Source of the DNA: Phytopseudomonas argentinensis
GTDB lineage: Bacteria > Pseudomonadota > Gammaproteobacteria > Pseudomonadales > Pseudomonadaceae
Direction: 5' to 3'
Assembly (NCBI RefSeq): GCF_900113905.1
Contig: NZ_FORC01000004.1
Coordinates: forward strand, 372,001-436,000
DNA: 64,000 nucleotides
The translations under genes and the position numbers were made by a program. Below the pieces are notes generated by a model, which saw nothing but the letters and a program-made list of their open reading frames with translations, was not told the origin of the DNA and ran no database searches. Each line of letters starts with the position of its first letter. Positions within the stretch are counted from its first letter, which is position 1. This document shows, one piece after another, positions 1 through 10,632 of the stretch.

Positions 1-530
1 GCGTGGAACTGGCGGACAGCTGGACCACCGATGGCCACAAGTGGCTGAACACACCCTACGACAGCGCCATGGCCATCTGCCGCGACGGCGAAGCCCTGGC
101 TGCGGCGATGAACAGCGATGCGGCGTACGCCATGGCCTCGAAGGACTCGCAGAAGAACCTGACCCTGGAGTTCTCGCGCCGCGCGCGGGGCGTGGCGATC
201 TGGGCGGCACTGGCCAACCTGGGGCGCGATGGCCTGCGCACGATGATCGACCAGCATATCCGTCAAGCCGGACACCTGGCCGACGCACTGCGCAATGGCG
301 GCTATCAGGTGCTCAACCGCGTGCACCTCAATCAGGTGCTGGTACGCGCCGACTCGGACGAGCAGACCACGGCCATTCTCAAGGCTGCGCAGGATTCGGG
401 CGAAGTCTGGTTCGGCGCCACCATCTGGCAGGGCCGACCGGCCTTTCGCCTGAGCGTCAGCTCCTGGCGAACCACGGATGCCGATATCGAGGTGCTGATC
501 GCCCTGCTGCTGCGCCTGAAAAACGCCTGA
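1..530 (+). CDS. PLP-dependent decarboxylase, C-terminal part (5' end outside window)
   Basis: The reading frame is open from the left edge, so the gene begins upstream; only the last ~175 residues are present. The TTDGHKWLN motif near the visible start carries the lysine that binds pyridoxal phosphate in group II (glutamate/aromatic amino-acid type) decarboxylases. It is followed by the small C-terminal domain with the typical arginine-rich stretch (EFSRRARG). The product would decarboxylate an amino acid in the cytosol; the substrate cannot be told from this fragment. It stops 2 nt before the convergent beta-lactamase gene ends, so the two genes run tail to tail. The family call is firm and the specificity is open. 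Confidence 0.85.
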   Translation, partial: VELADSWTTDGHKWLNTPYDSAMAICRDGEALAAAMNSDAAYAMASKDSQKNLTLEFSRRARGVAIWAALANLGRDGLRTMIDQHIRQAGHLADALRNGGYQVLNRVHLNQVLVRADSDEQTTAILKAAQDSGEVWFGATIWQGRPAFRLSVSSWRTTDADIEVLIALLLRLKNA

Positions 531-532
531 GC

Positions 533-1696
533 CTACCGTTCAGCTTTCAGCACCTGCTGCAGCAGCTTGTGGGACGCATCGACTCGAGCCTCCAGCGGCA
601 CGTTACGGTTGGCCAGCATCACCACGCCGATGCGCTCATCCGGCACGAACGCCGCGTAGCCACCAAAGCCATTGGTCGAGCCGGTCTTGCTGAACAGCAC
701 CCCATGTTCGCTGGTTTCCCGCGCATCCAGTCTGCTAGCAGGCTGCGCTTGCATGGCCATGGATGGGGCGTTACCCGCCAGCAGACGCTCAGGCGCGAGC
801 GGCCACGGGTAGCGCTCCCAGATCATCGCCTGGGTGAACGGCGCGGTTCGCGTCACCCCCTGATGGGTAGCCGCGATGGCGGCAGCGAGTGGTTCGGGCA
901 CCGCTGTCGAACCCAGGTTGATATCGACGAAGCGCAGCATGTCGTCGATGTTCGACTTCAGGCCGTACGCTTCGGCATCCAGCATGCCGGGGCTCACGCG
1001 GATGGCCTTGTTGGTCTGCCGCGCATAACCATAGGCGTAGCGCGGCATCTGCGCTGCAGGCACCTGGATATAGGTGCTGCCCAGCGCCAACGGTGCCAAT
1101 ACCTGGTCATGCAACGCCTGGGCATAAGGCTGGCTGAACGCGCTGGCGGAAATACGCCCCAACAGGCCAATGCTGATGTTGGAGTACGCGCGCTCATGCC
1201 CGGCGTCTGCCGTCGGCTGCCATTGACGCAGCCAGGTCATCAAAGCGCTGTCACTCTGGATGTCATCCGGCACCTGCAGCGGCAGGCCATTGCTTTGATG
1301 GGTAGCCAGGTCCATCAGGCTCAAGTCGCCGACCGGTGTGGCCTTCAATACCGGCAGGCGCTCACCGACCTGATCATCCAGCGACAGCAGCCCACGCTCC
1401 TGGGCCAATGCCGCCAGGGTGACGTTGAAGGTCTTGCTCAGCGAGCCCAGCTCGAACAGTGTCTGCCGGGATACCGCGATGTTGGCATCGCGATTCGCCA
1501 GGCCCTGGGTGTAAACGTAATGCTTGCCCTGCCAGGTGACACCAACCGCCAGGCCCGGCACGTCGTACTCGGCCATCAGCGGCGCGAACACCTGCGCTGC
1601 CGCATCGTTGAATTGCTGCTCGGTCATGGCAGCGGCCGGCAGCGTCACGGCAAGGCTGGCCGTGAACAGGCCCATGGCGATGGTGCGTTGAGTCAT
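533..1696 (-). CDS. ampC: Class C (AmpC-type) beta-lactamase
   Basis: A 387-residue periplasmic serine hydrolase that would open the beta-lactam ring. The three class C signatures are visible: S85-L-S-K88 (nucleophile and lysine), Y171-S-N173 (the usual form is YAN) and K337-T-G339. Residues 1 to about 23 form a signal peptide ending in AAAM. I chose the ATG at 1696 because it begins the signal peptide; an in-frame ATG at 1753 would add 19 residues with no signal character. No divergent ampR LysR gene is beside it: the next gene is alaC. Inducible control through AmpR, if any, must therefore act from elsewhere. An esterase/EstB-like relative is the alternative, but the KTGST box favours a beta-lactamase. 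Confidence 0.88.
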   Translation of the reverse strand: MTQRTIAMGLFTASLAVTLPAAAMTEQQFNDAAAQVFAPLMAEYDVPGLAVGVTWQGKHYVYTQGLANRDANIAVSRQTLFELGSLSKTFNVTLAALAQERGLLSLDDQVGERLPVLKATPVGDLSLMDLATHQSNGLPLQVPDDIQSDSALMTWLRQWQPTADAGHERAYSNISIGLLGRISASAFSQPYAQALHDQVLAPLALGSTYIQVPAAQMPRYAYGYARQTNKAIRVSPGMLDAEAYGLKSNIDDMLRFVDINLGSTAVPEPLAAAIAATHQGVTRTAPFTQAMIWERYPWPLAPERLLAGNAPSMAMQAQPASRLDARETSEHGVLFSKTGSTNGFGGYAAFVPDERIGVVMLANRNVPLEARVDASHKLLQQVLKAER

Positions 1697-1943
1697 CTGA
1701 ATAAGGCTCTCTGTCTTGTTGTGATGCGACACCAGTCTGCCCGGTGCCTGCATGGTGCGTGGGTGTTCGAGTCAGCGCCAAGGATATCGTTTCGTGGCAC
1801 CCAGCAGGCAATCCACAAAACCGCTTGCCGCGCTGATCAAGCCTCTCGACAAAGCCCGTGGCGGGCCTTATTGTCCGCCCAGGCCACCGCAGTGGCCTAC
1901 GTCGCTCGGACGGTTCCGGGCGCTTACGTTCTTCGAGGAAAGC

Positions 1944-3188
1944 ATGTCTGAACAGGCTTCGCGTCGCTTTGCGCGCATCGATCGTCTCCCCCCTTACGTT
2001 TTCAACATCACCGCCGAACTCAAGATGGCCGCTCGCCGCCGTGGCGAGGACATCATCGACCTGAGCATGGGCAACCCCGATGGCGCCACGCCGCCGCATA
2101 TCGTGGAAAAGCTGGTGCAGGTTGCCCAGCGTGAAGACACCCACGGCTACTCCACCTCCCGTGGCATCCCGCGCCTGCGCCGGGCGATCTCGCGCTGGTA
2201 CCAGGAGCGCTATCAGGTCGACATCGACCCGGAGAGCGAAGCCATCGTCACCATCGGCTCCAAGGAAGGTCTGGCGCACCTGATGCTGGCCACCCTGGAC
2301 CACGGCGACACGGTGCTGGTGCCTAACCCCAGCTACCCGATCCACATCTATGGCGCAGTGATCGCTGGCGCCCAGGTGCGTTCGGTGCCGCTGGTGCCGG
2401 GCGTGGACTTCTTCATCGAGCTGGAGCGGGCAATCCGCGAGAGCATCCCCAAGCCGAAGATGATGATCCTCGGCTTCCCCTCCAACCCCACCGCGCAGTG
2501 CGTAGAGCTGGACTTCTTCGAGCGCGTGGTGGCCCTGGCCAAGCAGTACAATGTGCTGGTGATCCACGACCTGGCCTACGCCGACATCGTCTACGACGGC
2601 TGGAAGGCCCCGTCGATCATGCAGGTGCCGGGCGCCAAGGACATTGCCGTGGAGTTCTTCACCCTGTCCAAAAGCTACAACATGGCCGGCTGGCGGATCG
2701 GCTTCATGGTCGGCAACCCGGAGCTGGTCAATGCCCTGGGGCGAATCAAGAGCTACCACGACTACGGCACCTTCACGCCGCTGCAGGTGGCGGCCATCGC
2801 CGCCCTGGAAGGCGACCAGCAATGCGTGCTGGATATCGCCGAGCAGTACCGCCAGCGCCGCAACGTGCTGGTCAAGGGTCTGCACGAGCTGGGCTGGATG
2901 GTCGAGAACCCCAAGGCTTCAATGTACGTCTGGGCGAAGATCCCCGAGGCCTACGCCCACCTCGGCTCCCTGGAGTTCGCCAAGAAGCTGCTGGCCGAAG
3001 CCAAGGTCTGCGTGTCGCCGGGCATCGGCTTCGGTGATTACGGCGACGACCATGTGCGCTTCGCGCTGATCGAGAACCAGGATCGTATCCGCCAGGCCGT
3101 GCGCGGTATCAAGGCGATGTTCCGCGCCGACGGGCTGATCGAGGCGCCAGCCGCGAAAACCCCGCGCAAGGCCAGCGAAGCCGGCTGA
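1944..3188 (+). CDS. alaC: Alanine transaminase / class I-II aminotransferase AlaC
   Basis: A 414-residue PLP enzyme of fold type I; AlaC interconverts pyruvate plus glutamate with alanine plus 2-oxoglutarate in the cytosol. The PLP lysine is K243 in SLSKSYNMAGWRIG-type context (TLSKSYNMAGW), and the NPxxP-like region (FPSNPTAQ) and HDLAYAD motif match the AlaC/YfbQ-related branch. The ATG at 1944 sits 6 nt behind a GAGGAA ribosome site, which overrides the 64-codon in-frame extension upstream. The C-terminal ~20 residues are Ala/Lys-rich and variable. A GC-rich hairpin follows the stop codon. In many pseudomonads alaC is followed by homoserine dehydrogenase; here a sigma-54 activator follows instead. 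Confidence 0.9.
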   Translation: MSEQASRRFARIDRLPPYVFNITAELKMAARRRGEDIIDLSMGNPDGATPPHIVEKLVQVAQREDTHGYSTSRGIPRLRRAISRWYQERYQVDIDPESEAIVTIGSKEGLAHLMLATLDHGDTVLVPNPSYPIHIYGAVIAGAQVRSVPLVPGVDFFIELERAIRESIPKPKMMILGFPSNPTAQCVELDFFERVVALAKQYNVLVIHDLAYADIVYDGWKAPSIMQVPGAKDIAVEFFTLSKSYNMAGWRIGFMVGNPELVNALGRIKSYHDYGTFTPLQVAAIAALEGDQQCVLDIAEQYRQRRNVLVKGLHELGWMVENPKASMYVWAKIPEAYAHLGSLEFAKKLLAEAKVCVSPGIGFGDYGDDHVRFALIENQDRIRQAVRGIKAMFRADGLIEAPAAKTPRKASEAG

Positions 3189-3195
3189 CCGCCAT

Positions 3196-3222
3196 GGCGC
3201 GGCACCGCAAGGGTGCCGCGCC
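3196..3222 (+). terminator. Hairpin terminator after alaC
   Basis: A perfect 11-bp stem (GGCGCGGCACC / GGTGCCGCGCC) with a 5-nt loop begins 8 nt after the alaC stop. The U-tract is poor (GCGTTAT), so termination may be partial. Its position also argues against a GTG start at 3213 for the next gene, because that codon lies in the stem. Confidence 0.6.
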
Positions 3223-3227
3223 GCGTT

Positions 3228-4661
3228 ATGATCGACGCTCACCCCGCATACGAGCGCGCCATGCAGGACCTCGGCAACTACCCCCACATTCGCCAGTCGG
3301 CCATCCGTTCGCTGTTCGAGATCTTCGAGCAATCCAGCGAAGGCACCATCATCGTCGACCGCGACGCCCATATCGTCTGGATGAACGAGCGCTACGCCCA
3401 GCGCTTCGGCCTGCAAAGCGCCAGTGAGGCGATCGGCCGCCCCTGCGAAAGCGTGATCCCCGGAAGCCTGTTGCGCGATGTGGTGAACAGCGGCCGGCCG
3501 ATCCTGCTGGACATGATGGACACGCCCCGCGAACCGCTGGTGGTCATGCGCCTGCCCATCCATGACGACGCCGGCCAGGTGATCGGCGCCATCGGCTTCG
3601 CCCTGTTCGACGAGCTGCAATCGCTGTCACCGCTGCTGGCCCGCTACCAGAGCATGCAGCAGGAACTGGCATCGACCCGCTCGCAACTCAAGTCGCGCCA
3701 GGCCAAGTACAGCTTCGCCCAGTTCATCGGCACCAGCGCCCGCAGCCTGGAGGTCAAGCGCTTGGCGCGGCGCAGCGCCACCAGTGACTCTGCAGTGCTG
3801 CTGCTGGGCGAGACCGGCACCGGCAAGGAGTTGCTCGCCCACGCCATCCACAATGCCTCGCCGCGGGCCAGCAAACCCTTCGTCAGCCTCAACACCGCAG
3901 CGATCCCGGAGACCCTGCTCGAAGCCGAGTTCTTCGGCACCGCGCCGGGCGCCTTCACCGGTGCCGACCGCAAGGGCCGCGCCGGCAAGCTGCAGATCGC
4001 TCATGGCGGCACGCTGTTTCTCGACGAGATCGGCGACATGCCGTTACCGCTGCAGAGCAAGTTGCTGCGCGTGCTGCAGGAGAAGGAGTTCGAGCCGGTG
4101 GGCTCCAACGAAGTGCTGCGCAGCGACGTTCGGCTGATTGCCGCCACCTCCATCGACCTGGAAGCGGCGGTGCGCAAAGGTACCTTCCGCGCCGACCTGT
4201 ATTACCGGCTCAACGTGCTGACCCTCGCCGTGCCACCGTTGCGCGAGCGCCTGGAAGACTTGCCGGCGCTCTGCGAGGCGATCTTCGATGCGCTGCAGGG
4301 TCGCCACGAACTGCACCCCGAGGCCATGGCCCTGCTCGCCCGCCACGCCTGGCCCGGCAACGTGCGTGAACTGCACAACGTGCTGGAGCGCGCCTGCCTG
4401 CTCAGCGATGACACGCTGCTCGACCGTACCACGGTGGCGGCAGCGATCGGGACATTGCAGGCGCTGCCAGAAGCACAGCGAGCAGCGGCGAGCGATGGGC
4501 AGATCGAAGACTTCCATCAGGCGCGAGCCAGCTTCGAGCGCGAGCTGATCCGCAAGGCATTGGCCATAACCGCCGGGGATGTGCCGCAAGCCGCGCAACG
4601 CCTGGGCCTGGGGCGATCCACCTTGTACCGCAAGATGCTGGAACTTGGCCTGCAATCCTGA
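3228..4661 (+). CDS. hbcR: Sigma-54-dependent activator of 3-hydroxybutyrate catabolism (HbcR-like)
   Basis: A 477-residue enhancer-binding protein. A PAS-like sensory domain lies at ~25-130 and a linker helix at ~135-165. The AAA+ domain carries Walker A GETGTGKE (194-201), the sigma-54 contact loop GAFTGA (241-246) and Walker B FLDE (~264-267). A Fis-type helix-turn-helix ends the protein (VPQAAQRLGLGRSTLYRKM). It would bind upstream sites and remodel RNAP-sigma54 at the -24/-12 promoter found just downstream. The order activator, permease, bdhA, acetoacetyl-CoA synthetase resembles the PA2005-PA2003 region of P. aeruginosa, where PA2005 (HbcR) controls 3-hydroxybutyrate use with RpoN. The start could be ATG 3228 or ATG 3261; neither has a strong ribosome site. 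Confidence 0.82.
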   Translation: MIDAHPAYERAMQDLGNYPHIRQSAIRSLFEIFEQSSEGTIIVDRDAHIVWMNERYAQRFGLQSASEAIGRPCESVIPGSLLRDVVNSGRPILLDMMDTPREPLVVMRLPIHDDAGQVIGAIGFALFDELQSLSPLLARYQSMQQELASTRSQLKSRQAKYSFAQFIGTSARSLEVKRLARRSATSDSAVLLLGETGTGKELLAHAIHNASPRASKPFVSLNTAAIPETLLEAEFFGTAPGAFTGADRKGRAGKLQIAHGGTLFLDEIGDMPLPLQSKLLRVLQEKEFEPVGSNEVLRSDVRLIAATSIDLEAAVRKGTFRADLYYRLNVLTLAVPPLRERLEDLPALCEAIFDALQGRHELHPEAMALLARHAWPGNVRELHNVLERACLLSDDTLLDRTTVAAAIGTLQALPEAQRAAASDGQIEDFHQARASFERELIRKALAITAGDVPQAAQRLGLGRSTLYRKMLELGLQS

Positions 4662-4705
4662 AAATGGGACTGATCTCACTTTCAGGACTTCAGCAGATAC
4701 CGGCG

Positions 4706-4745
4706 TGGCGTGCGCCAGAATCAATTTCCATCCCGAAATCGGGAT
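4706..4745 (+). promoter_or_regulatory. Two palindromes, candidate activator-binding sites (UAS)
   Basis: TGGCG-TG-CGCCA (4706-4717) and ATCCCGA-AA-TCGGGAT (4730-4745) lie ~65-110 nt upstream of the -24/-12 promoter, the usual distance for sites of a sigma-54 activator dimer or hexamer. The two palindromes differ in sequence, so at most one need be the HbcR site. The stretch between them and the promoter is AT-rich (4750-4805), which would suit DNA bending by IHF; I could not fit a full IHF consensus. Confidence 0.45.
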
Positions 4746-4807
4746 AAATCAACGCGCAGCTACCAAGGGTTTAAATAAAATCATTGGAATTCAATAAGTT
4801 ATAAAAC

Positions 4808-4823
4808 TGGCACAGAACTCGCT
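4808..4823 (+). promoter_or_regulatory. Sigma-54 (-24/-12) promoter of the 3-hydroxybutyrate operon
   Basis: TGGCAC-AGAAC-TCGCT has the invariant GG (4809-4810) and GC (4821-4822) exactly 10 nt apart, as RpoN promoters require. Transcription would start near 4833. A 9-bp perfect GC hairpin (4831-4839 with 4844-4852) would then form at the very 5' end of the mRNA, where it could protect the transcript. The leader to the permease ATG is ~115 nt. Confidence 0.75.
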
Positions 4824-4950
4824 ATTGCCTGGCGGCGGGCCCACCCGCCGCCGACAACAAAAACAAAAGCGCCCACAGCGCCTGTGCGAGTTACTCGAAT
4901 GGCTACGGCAGCCTGTCGATTCGCCGCGTTGTAGGGTCAGGAGATCGTCG

Positions 4951-6342
4951 ATGAGTGTCATCATCGCCCTCGCTGCACTGGCTGTACTGATGCTGGCTGC
5001 CTACCGTGGCTACAGCGTCATCCTCTTCGCTCCCATCGCCGCCCTCGGCGCGGTGCTGCTCACCGATCCAAGCGCCGTGGCGCCCGCGTTCACCGGGGTG
5101 TTCATGGAGAAGATGGTCGGTTTCATCAAGCTCTACTTCCCGGTATTCCTGCTCGGTGCCGTGTTCGGCAAGCTGATCGAGTTGTCCGGCTTCTCGCGCT
5201 CCATCGTCGCAGCCGCCATTCGCCTCCTGGGCACCGGCCAGGCGATGCTGGTGATCGTGCTGGTGTGCGCCCTGCTGACCTACGGCGGCGTGTCGCTGTT
5301 CGTGGTGGTGTTCGCGGTCTACCCGTTCGCGGCCGAGATGTTCCGCCAGAGCGGCATCCCCAAGCGGCTGATCCCGGCGACCATTGCCCTGGGCGCGTTC
5401 AGCTTCACCATGGACGCCCTGCCCGGCACGCCGCAGATCCAGAACATCATTCCCACCACCTTCTTCAACACCACCGCCTGGGCAGCGCCCTGGCTGGGGC
5501 TGATCGGCAGTCTGTTCGTGCTCGGCATGGGCATGCTCTACCTGCGCCGCCAGTTGAACAAGGCGCTGCGCGCTGGCGAAGGCTACGGTACCGAACTGCG
5601 CAACGAGCCGGAAACCCCGGACGACATCAAGCTGCCCAGTCCCTGGCTGGCCATCGCACCGCTGGTGCTGGTGGGCGTCGCCAACCTGCTGTTCACCCAC
5701 TGGATTCCCGAGTTCTACGGCAAGACCCATAGCCTGCAGCTGGCCGGCATGGCCGCACCGCTGCAAACCGACGTCAGCAAGCTCACCGCCATCTGGGCTG
5801 TACAGGCCGCGTTGCTGCTGGGCATCCTGATGGTGCTGGTCAGCGCCTTCGGGGTGATCCGCGAGAAGCTCGCCGAGGGCACCAGGAGCGCCGTCGGTGG
5901 CTCGCTGCTGGCGGCAATGAATACCGCTTCGGAGTACGGTTTCGGTGCGGTGATCGCCTCGCTGCCGGGCTTTCTGGTACTCGCCGACGCGCTCAAGGGC
6001 ATCCCCAATCCGCTGGTCAACGAGGCGGTGACCGTCACCTTGCTGGCCGGCATCACCGGCTCGGCCTCGGGCGGCATGAGCATCGCCCTGGCCGCCATGT
6101 CCGACAGCTTCATCGCCGCGGCCAACGCCGCCAACATCCCGCTGGAAGTCATGCACCGCGTCGCCTCCATGGCCAGCGGCGGTATGGACACCCTGCCCCA
6201 CAACGGCGCGGTGATCACCCTGCTGGCGGTCACCGGGCTGACCCACCGCGAAGCCTACAAGGATATTTTCGGCATCACGATCATCAAGACACTCGCGGTC
6301 TTCTTTGTCATCGGCGTTTTCTACAGCACCGGCATCGTCTAG
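4951..6342 (+). CDS. GntP-family permease, probable 3-hydroxybutyrate/short-chain hydroxyacid importer
   Basis: A 463-residue integral membrane protein with about 12 hydrophobic segments spread over its whole length and the GntP/CitMHS-type repeats (LTYGGVSLFVVVFAVYPFA; SASGGMSIALAAMSD). GntP permeases import gluconate and related hydroxy acids with protons. Here the downstream dehydrogenase and acyl-CoA synthetase suggest 3-hydroxybutyrate as substrate; that part is inference from context. The ATG at 4951 follows CAGGAGATCGTCG, a good ribosome site; the upstream in-frame extension from 4825 is Arg/Gln-rich and would lie partly in the 5' hairpin. It is the first gene of the sigma-54-driven operon. 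Confidence 0.85.
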   Translation: MSVIIALAALAVLMLAAYRGYSVILFAPIAALGAVLLTDPSAVAPAFTGVFMEKMVGFIKLYFPVFLLGAVFGKLIELSGFSRSIVAAAIRLLGTGQAMLVIVLVCALLTYGGVSLFVVVFAVYPFAAEMFRQSGIPKRLIPATIALGAFSFTMDALPGTPQIQNIIPTTFFNTTAWAAPWLGLIGSLFVLGMGMLYLRRQLNKALRAGEGYGTELRNEPETPDDIKLPSPWLAIAPLVLVGVANLLFTHWIPEFYGKTHSLQLAGMAAPLQTDVSKLTAIWAVQAALLLGILMVLVSAFGVIREKLAEGTRSAVGGSLLAAMNTASEYGFGAVIASLPGFLVLADALKGIPNPLVNEAVTVTLLAGITGSASGGMSIALAAMSDSFIAAANAANIPLEVMHRVASMASGGMDTLPHNGAVITLLAVTGLTHREAYKDIFGITIIKTLAVFFVIGVFYSTGIV

Positions 6343-6394
6343 TTTTTGTGAGATGCACGGTCTGCTGTAACCACCGCGCACCTGAGGAGTTTCT

Positions 6395-7165
6395 ATGAAT
6401 CTGAAAGGCAAGACCGCACTGGTCACCGGCTCCACCAGCGGCATCGGCCTGGGTATCGCCCAGGTGCTGGCCGAAGCCGGCGCCGACCTGCTGCTCAATG
6501 GTTTCGGTGATGCCCAGGCGGGCATCGAGGTCGTGGCCGTATCTGGCGGCAAGGTGCTACACCACCCCGCGGACATGAGCGACCCGCAGCAGATCGAATC
6601 GATGATCGCCTACGCCGAGCGCGAGTTCGGCGCCATCGACATTCTGGTCAACAACGCCGGCATCCAGCACGTTTCGCCGGTGGAGGATTTCGCCCCGGAG
6701 CGCTGGAACGCGATCATCGCCATCAACCTGTCCTCGGCCTTCCACACCACCCGCCTGGCGCTGCCCGGCATGCGCCGGCGCAACTGGGGGCGCATCATCA
6801 ATATCGCCTCGGCCCATGGCCTGGCGGCCTCGGCTGGCAAGAGCGCCTATGTGGCCTCCAAGCACGGGCTGGTCGGCCTCAGCAAATCGGTGGCCCTGGA
6901 AACCGCCACCACCGGCATCACCTGCAACGCCATCTGCCCTGGCTGGGTGCTGACGCCTCTGGTACAGGCGCAGATCGATGCGCGCGCCGCCGAAAGCGGT
7001 GACAGCGAGGGCGAACGGCGTAATCTGCTGGCCGAGAAACAGCCGTCGCTGGAGTTCGTCACTCCCAGGCAGCTCGGTGAGCTGGCGTTGTTCCTGTGCA
7101 GCGACGCTGCGGCTCAAGTACGCGGCGCGGCCTGGAACATGGACGGCGGCTGGCTGGCACAGTAA
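6395..7165 (+). CDS. bdhA: D-3-hydroxybutyrate dehydrogenase
   Basis: A 256-residue short-chain dehydrogenase that oxidises (R)-3-hydroxybutyrate to acetoacetate with NAD+. Visible SDR features are the TGSTSGIG cofactor loop (11-18), NNAGI (86-90), catalytic S139, and Y152-x3-K156. The C-terminal region with QPS(L)EFVTPRQLGELALFLCSD and the loop at ~190-205 match the bacterial BdhA type rather than PhaB-type acetoacetyl-CoA reductases. A GAGGAG ribosome site precedes the ATG by 7 nt. It lies 52 nt after the permease and 59 nt before the synthetase, in one operon. Confidence 0.92.
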   Translation: MNLKGKTALVTGSTSGIGLGIAQVLAEAGADLLLNGFGDAQAGIEVVAVSGGKVLHHPADMSDPQQIESMIAYAEREFGAIDILVNNAGIQHVSPVEDFAPERWNAIIAINLSSAFHTTRLALPGMRRRNWGRIINIASAHGLAASAGKSAYVASKHGLVGLSKSVALETATTGITCNAICPGWVLTPLVQAQIDARAAESGDSEGERRNLLAEKQPSLEFVTPRQLGELALFLCSDAAAQVRGAAWNMDGGWLAQ

Positions 7166-7224
7166 TAGACATCGGCAGGGTCGCACGACGCTGCCCAGCG
7201 AATAAAAAGTAGTGAGGTAACAGC

Positions 7225-9180
<1,956 letters not shown>

Positions 9181-9326
9181 CGCAGTCGGTCGCCTGGGGG
9201 CACACCCCGGGCGATGCGCCCCTCGCCCAGGCAGCCTGTCTGCTTTTGCCGGCCAATCAACAATGGTTCACAGATATCCTCCCGGCAGCTCCTATACTCC
9301 TGGCATAACGCCAAGGAACCTCCACG

Positions 9327-10046
9327 TTGCGCCTTCTCGCCTGCCTGCTGTCATTACTGTTGCTGCCCTGCTCGTTCGCTGCCGAGCCACCGACCATCCA
9401 GCTCTATCTGCCGGATGCCCCACCCTTGGCGCAGCATGGCGAGGATGGCCACGGCATCACTGGCGATGCCGCCATAATGGCCGTACAGCGGGCCGGCTAT
9501 CGTGTGGCGGTGCAGAACGCGCCATGGGCCAGGGCCCAGAAACGCACTCAGGAAGCCCACGACGTGCTGATCGTGCCCTTGTCCAGAACCGCATTACGGG
9601 AAGACCACTACACCTGGGTCGCCAATATCCAGCCGCTGTCCCGCGCCTTCTTCACCCTCGACAATCCGGTTTCCAGCCTGGAGCAAGCGCGCCAGCGCTA
9701 TCGCCTGGTAGCTGTCGGCCTGGGCACGGCGCAGGAAGAAATCCTCAGGCAGGCGGGTTTCAGCGATGACCAGCTGTATGCCCTGAAACTGGGCGACCGG
9801 CCGATCCAGCTGGTCAGGCGCGGCCGGGTGGATGCCTGGTTCACCACCGACCTGGAAGGCCGCCACCAGTGGGACAGCGGCCCGGAGCTGGCGATGAGCG
9901 CCCTGCTCGCACCGCTGGACATGTATATCGCCTGCTCGCTGCAGTGCGACCCCAAGCTGGTCGAATCCGTCCACGACGCCCTCGAAGGCATGCGCAGTGA
10001 TGGCAGCCTGCAGCGCATCGTCGAACGCTACGTGCCAACGCGCTAG
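9327..10046 (+). CDS. Periplasmic extracellular solute-binding-type protein (SBP family 3-like)
   Basis: A 239-residue exported protein. Residues 1-18 (MRLLACLLSLLLLPCSFA) are a clean signal peptide, and the mature part has the bilobal pattern of family 3 binding proteins (transporter-associated or stand-alone sensory). I chose TTG 9327 because it follows AAGGAACC at a good distance and begins the signal peptide; no ATG serves. There is no transporter permease or ATPase next to it, so it may be one of the many orphan family 3 binding proteins of pseudomonads. The ligand is unknown. Confidence 0.75.
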   Translation: MRLLACLLSLLLLPCSFAAEPPTIQLYLPDAPPLAQHGEDGHGITGDAAIMAVQRAGYRVAVQNAPWARAQKRTQEAHDVLIVPLSRTALREDHYTWVANIQPLSRAFFTLDNPVSSLEQARQRYRLVAVGLGTAQEEILRQAGFSDDQLYALKLGDRPIQLVRRGRVDAWFTTDLEGRHQWDSGPELAMSALLAPLDMYIACSLQCDPKLVESVHDALEGMRSDGSLQRIVERYVPTR

Positions 10047-10113
10047 ATCGACAGCGGTTGCCGCCCCCGCGCTTTTCTGCTGGACTGCGCCCTCACCCAT
10101 TCGAGAAGTCAGC

Positions 10114-10632
10114 ATGGCCAGCTATCAGGCACTCTTCGCCATTGGCGAGTCTTTCGAGTCGTTCATTCACCGCGGCCTGCCCGACGAAATTGCCGCGGTG
10201 GAGCGTGTTCAACAACTGCTGAACGCCAGCGATGCGTTCGACACCACGACCCTGCAACGGCTGCACGCTGTAACCGGGCGTTATCACCTGCTGGTGGCCG
10301 CAGAAATGTGGTGCCCCGACTGCCAACTCAATGTTACGGCAATGCACCGGATGCAAACCCTGCAGCCGCGTATCGATTTGTCGATCATCACCAAGGGCCG
10401 TGCCGAAGACGAATTGTTGGATCGCCTGGAGCTCGAGCGCATCCTGATACCGGTCGTCGCCGTGCTGGACGAGGGCTTCGAACTCATCGGTCGCTTTATC
10501 GAGCGCCCCCAGGCAGTCATCAACGGCGGCGAAGCGATCAAACCGGACTACCGCGCCGGCCGTTATCTGCAAAGCACCTTGACCGACCTGCTGGCAATCA
10601 TCGAAGCCCACGAGAAACGCGATCAGGGTTAA
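10114..10632 (+). CDS. Thioredoxin-family protein
   Basis: A 172-residue cytosolic protein of the thioredoxin-like family (the type often annotated as thiol-disulfide isomerase/thioredoxin). The redox motif C67-P-D-C70 lies in EMWCPDCQ after a predicted beta strand (YHLLVAAE). The N-terminal ~60 residues are an additional helical part. It has no signal peptide, so it acts in the cytoplasm. The ATG at 10114 begins a conserved-looking N-terminus; the upstream open frame has no ribosome site. Its stop codon overlaps the convergent PfpI-family gene by 4 nt. The partner is unknown. Confidence 0.75.
   Translation: MASYQALFAIGESFESFIHRGLPDEIAAVERVQQLLNASDAFDTTTLQRLHAVTGRYHLLVAAEMWCPDCQLNVTAMHRMQTLQPRIDLSIITKGRAEDELLDRLELERILIPVVAVLDEGFELIGRFIERPQAVINGGEAIKPDYRAGRYLQSTLTDLLAIIEAHEKRDQG

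Noticed and set aside
41..1951. A 636-codon plus-strand open frame over the decarboxylase and beta-lactamase genes
   Set aside because: Low-complexity Arg/His/Gln-rich translation, no ribosome site, and it is antisense to the clear ampC gene. GC-rich DNA commonly leaves such frames open.
4903..6576. A 557-codon minus-strand open frame opposite the permease gene
   Set aside because: Asp/His/Gln/Gly-rich nonsense composition and antisense to a well-supported membrane protein.
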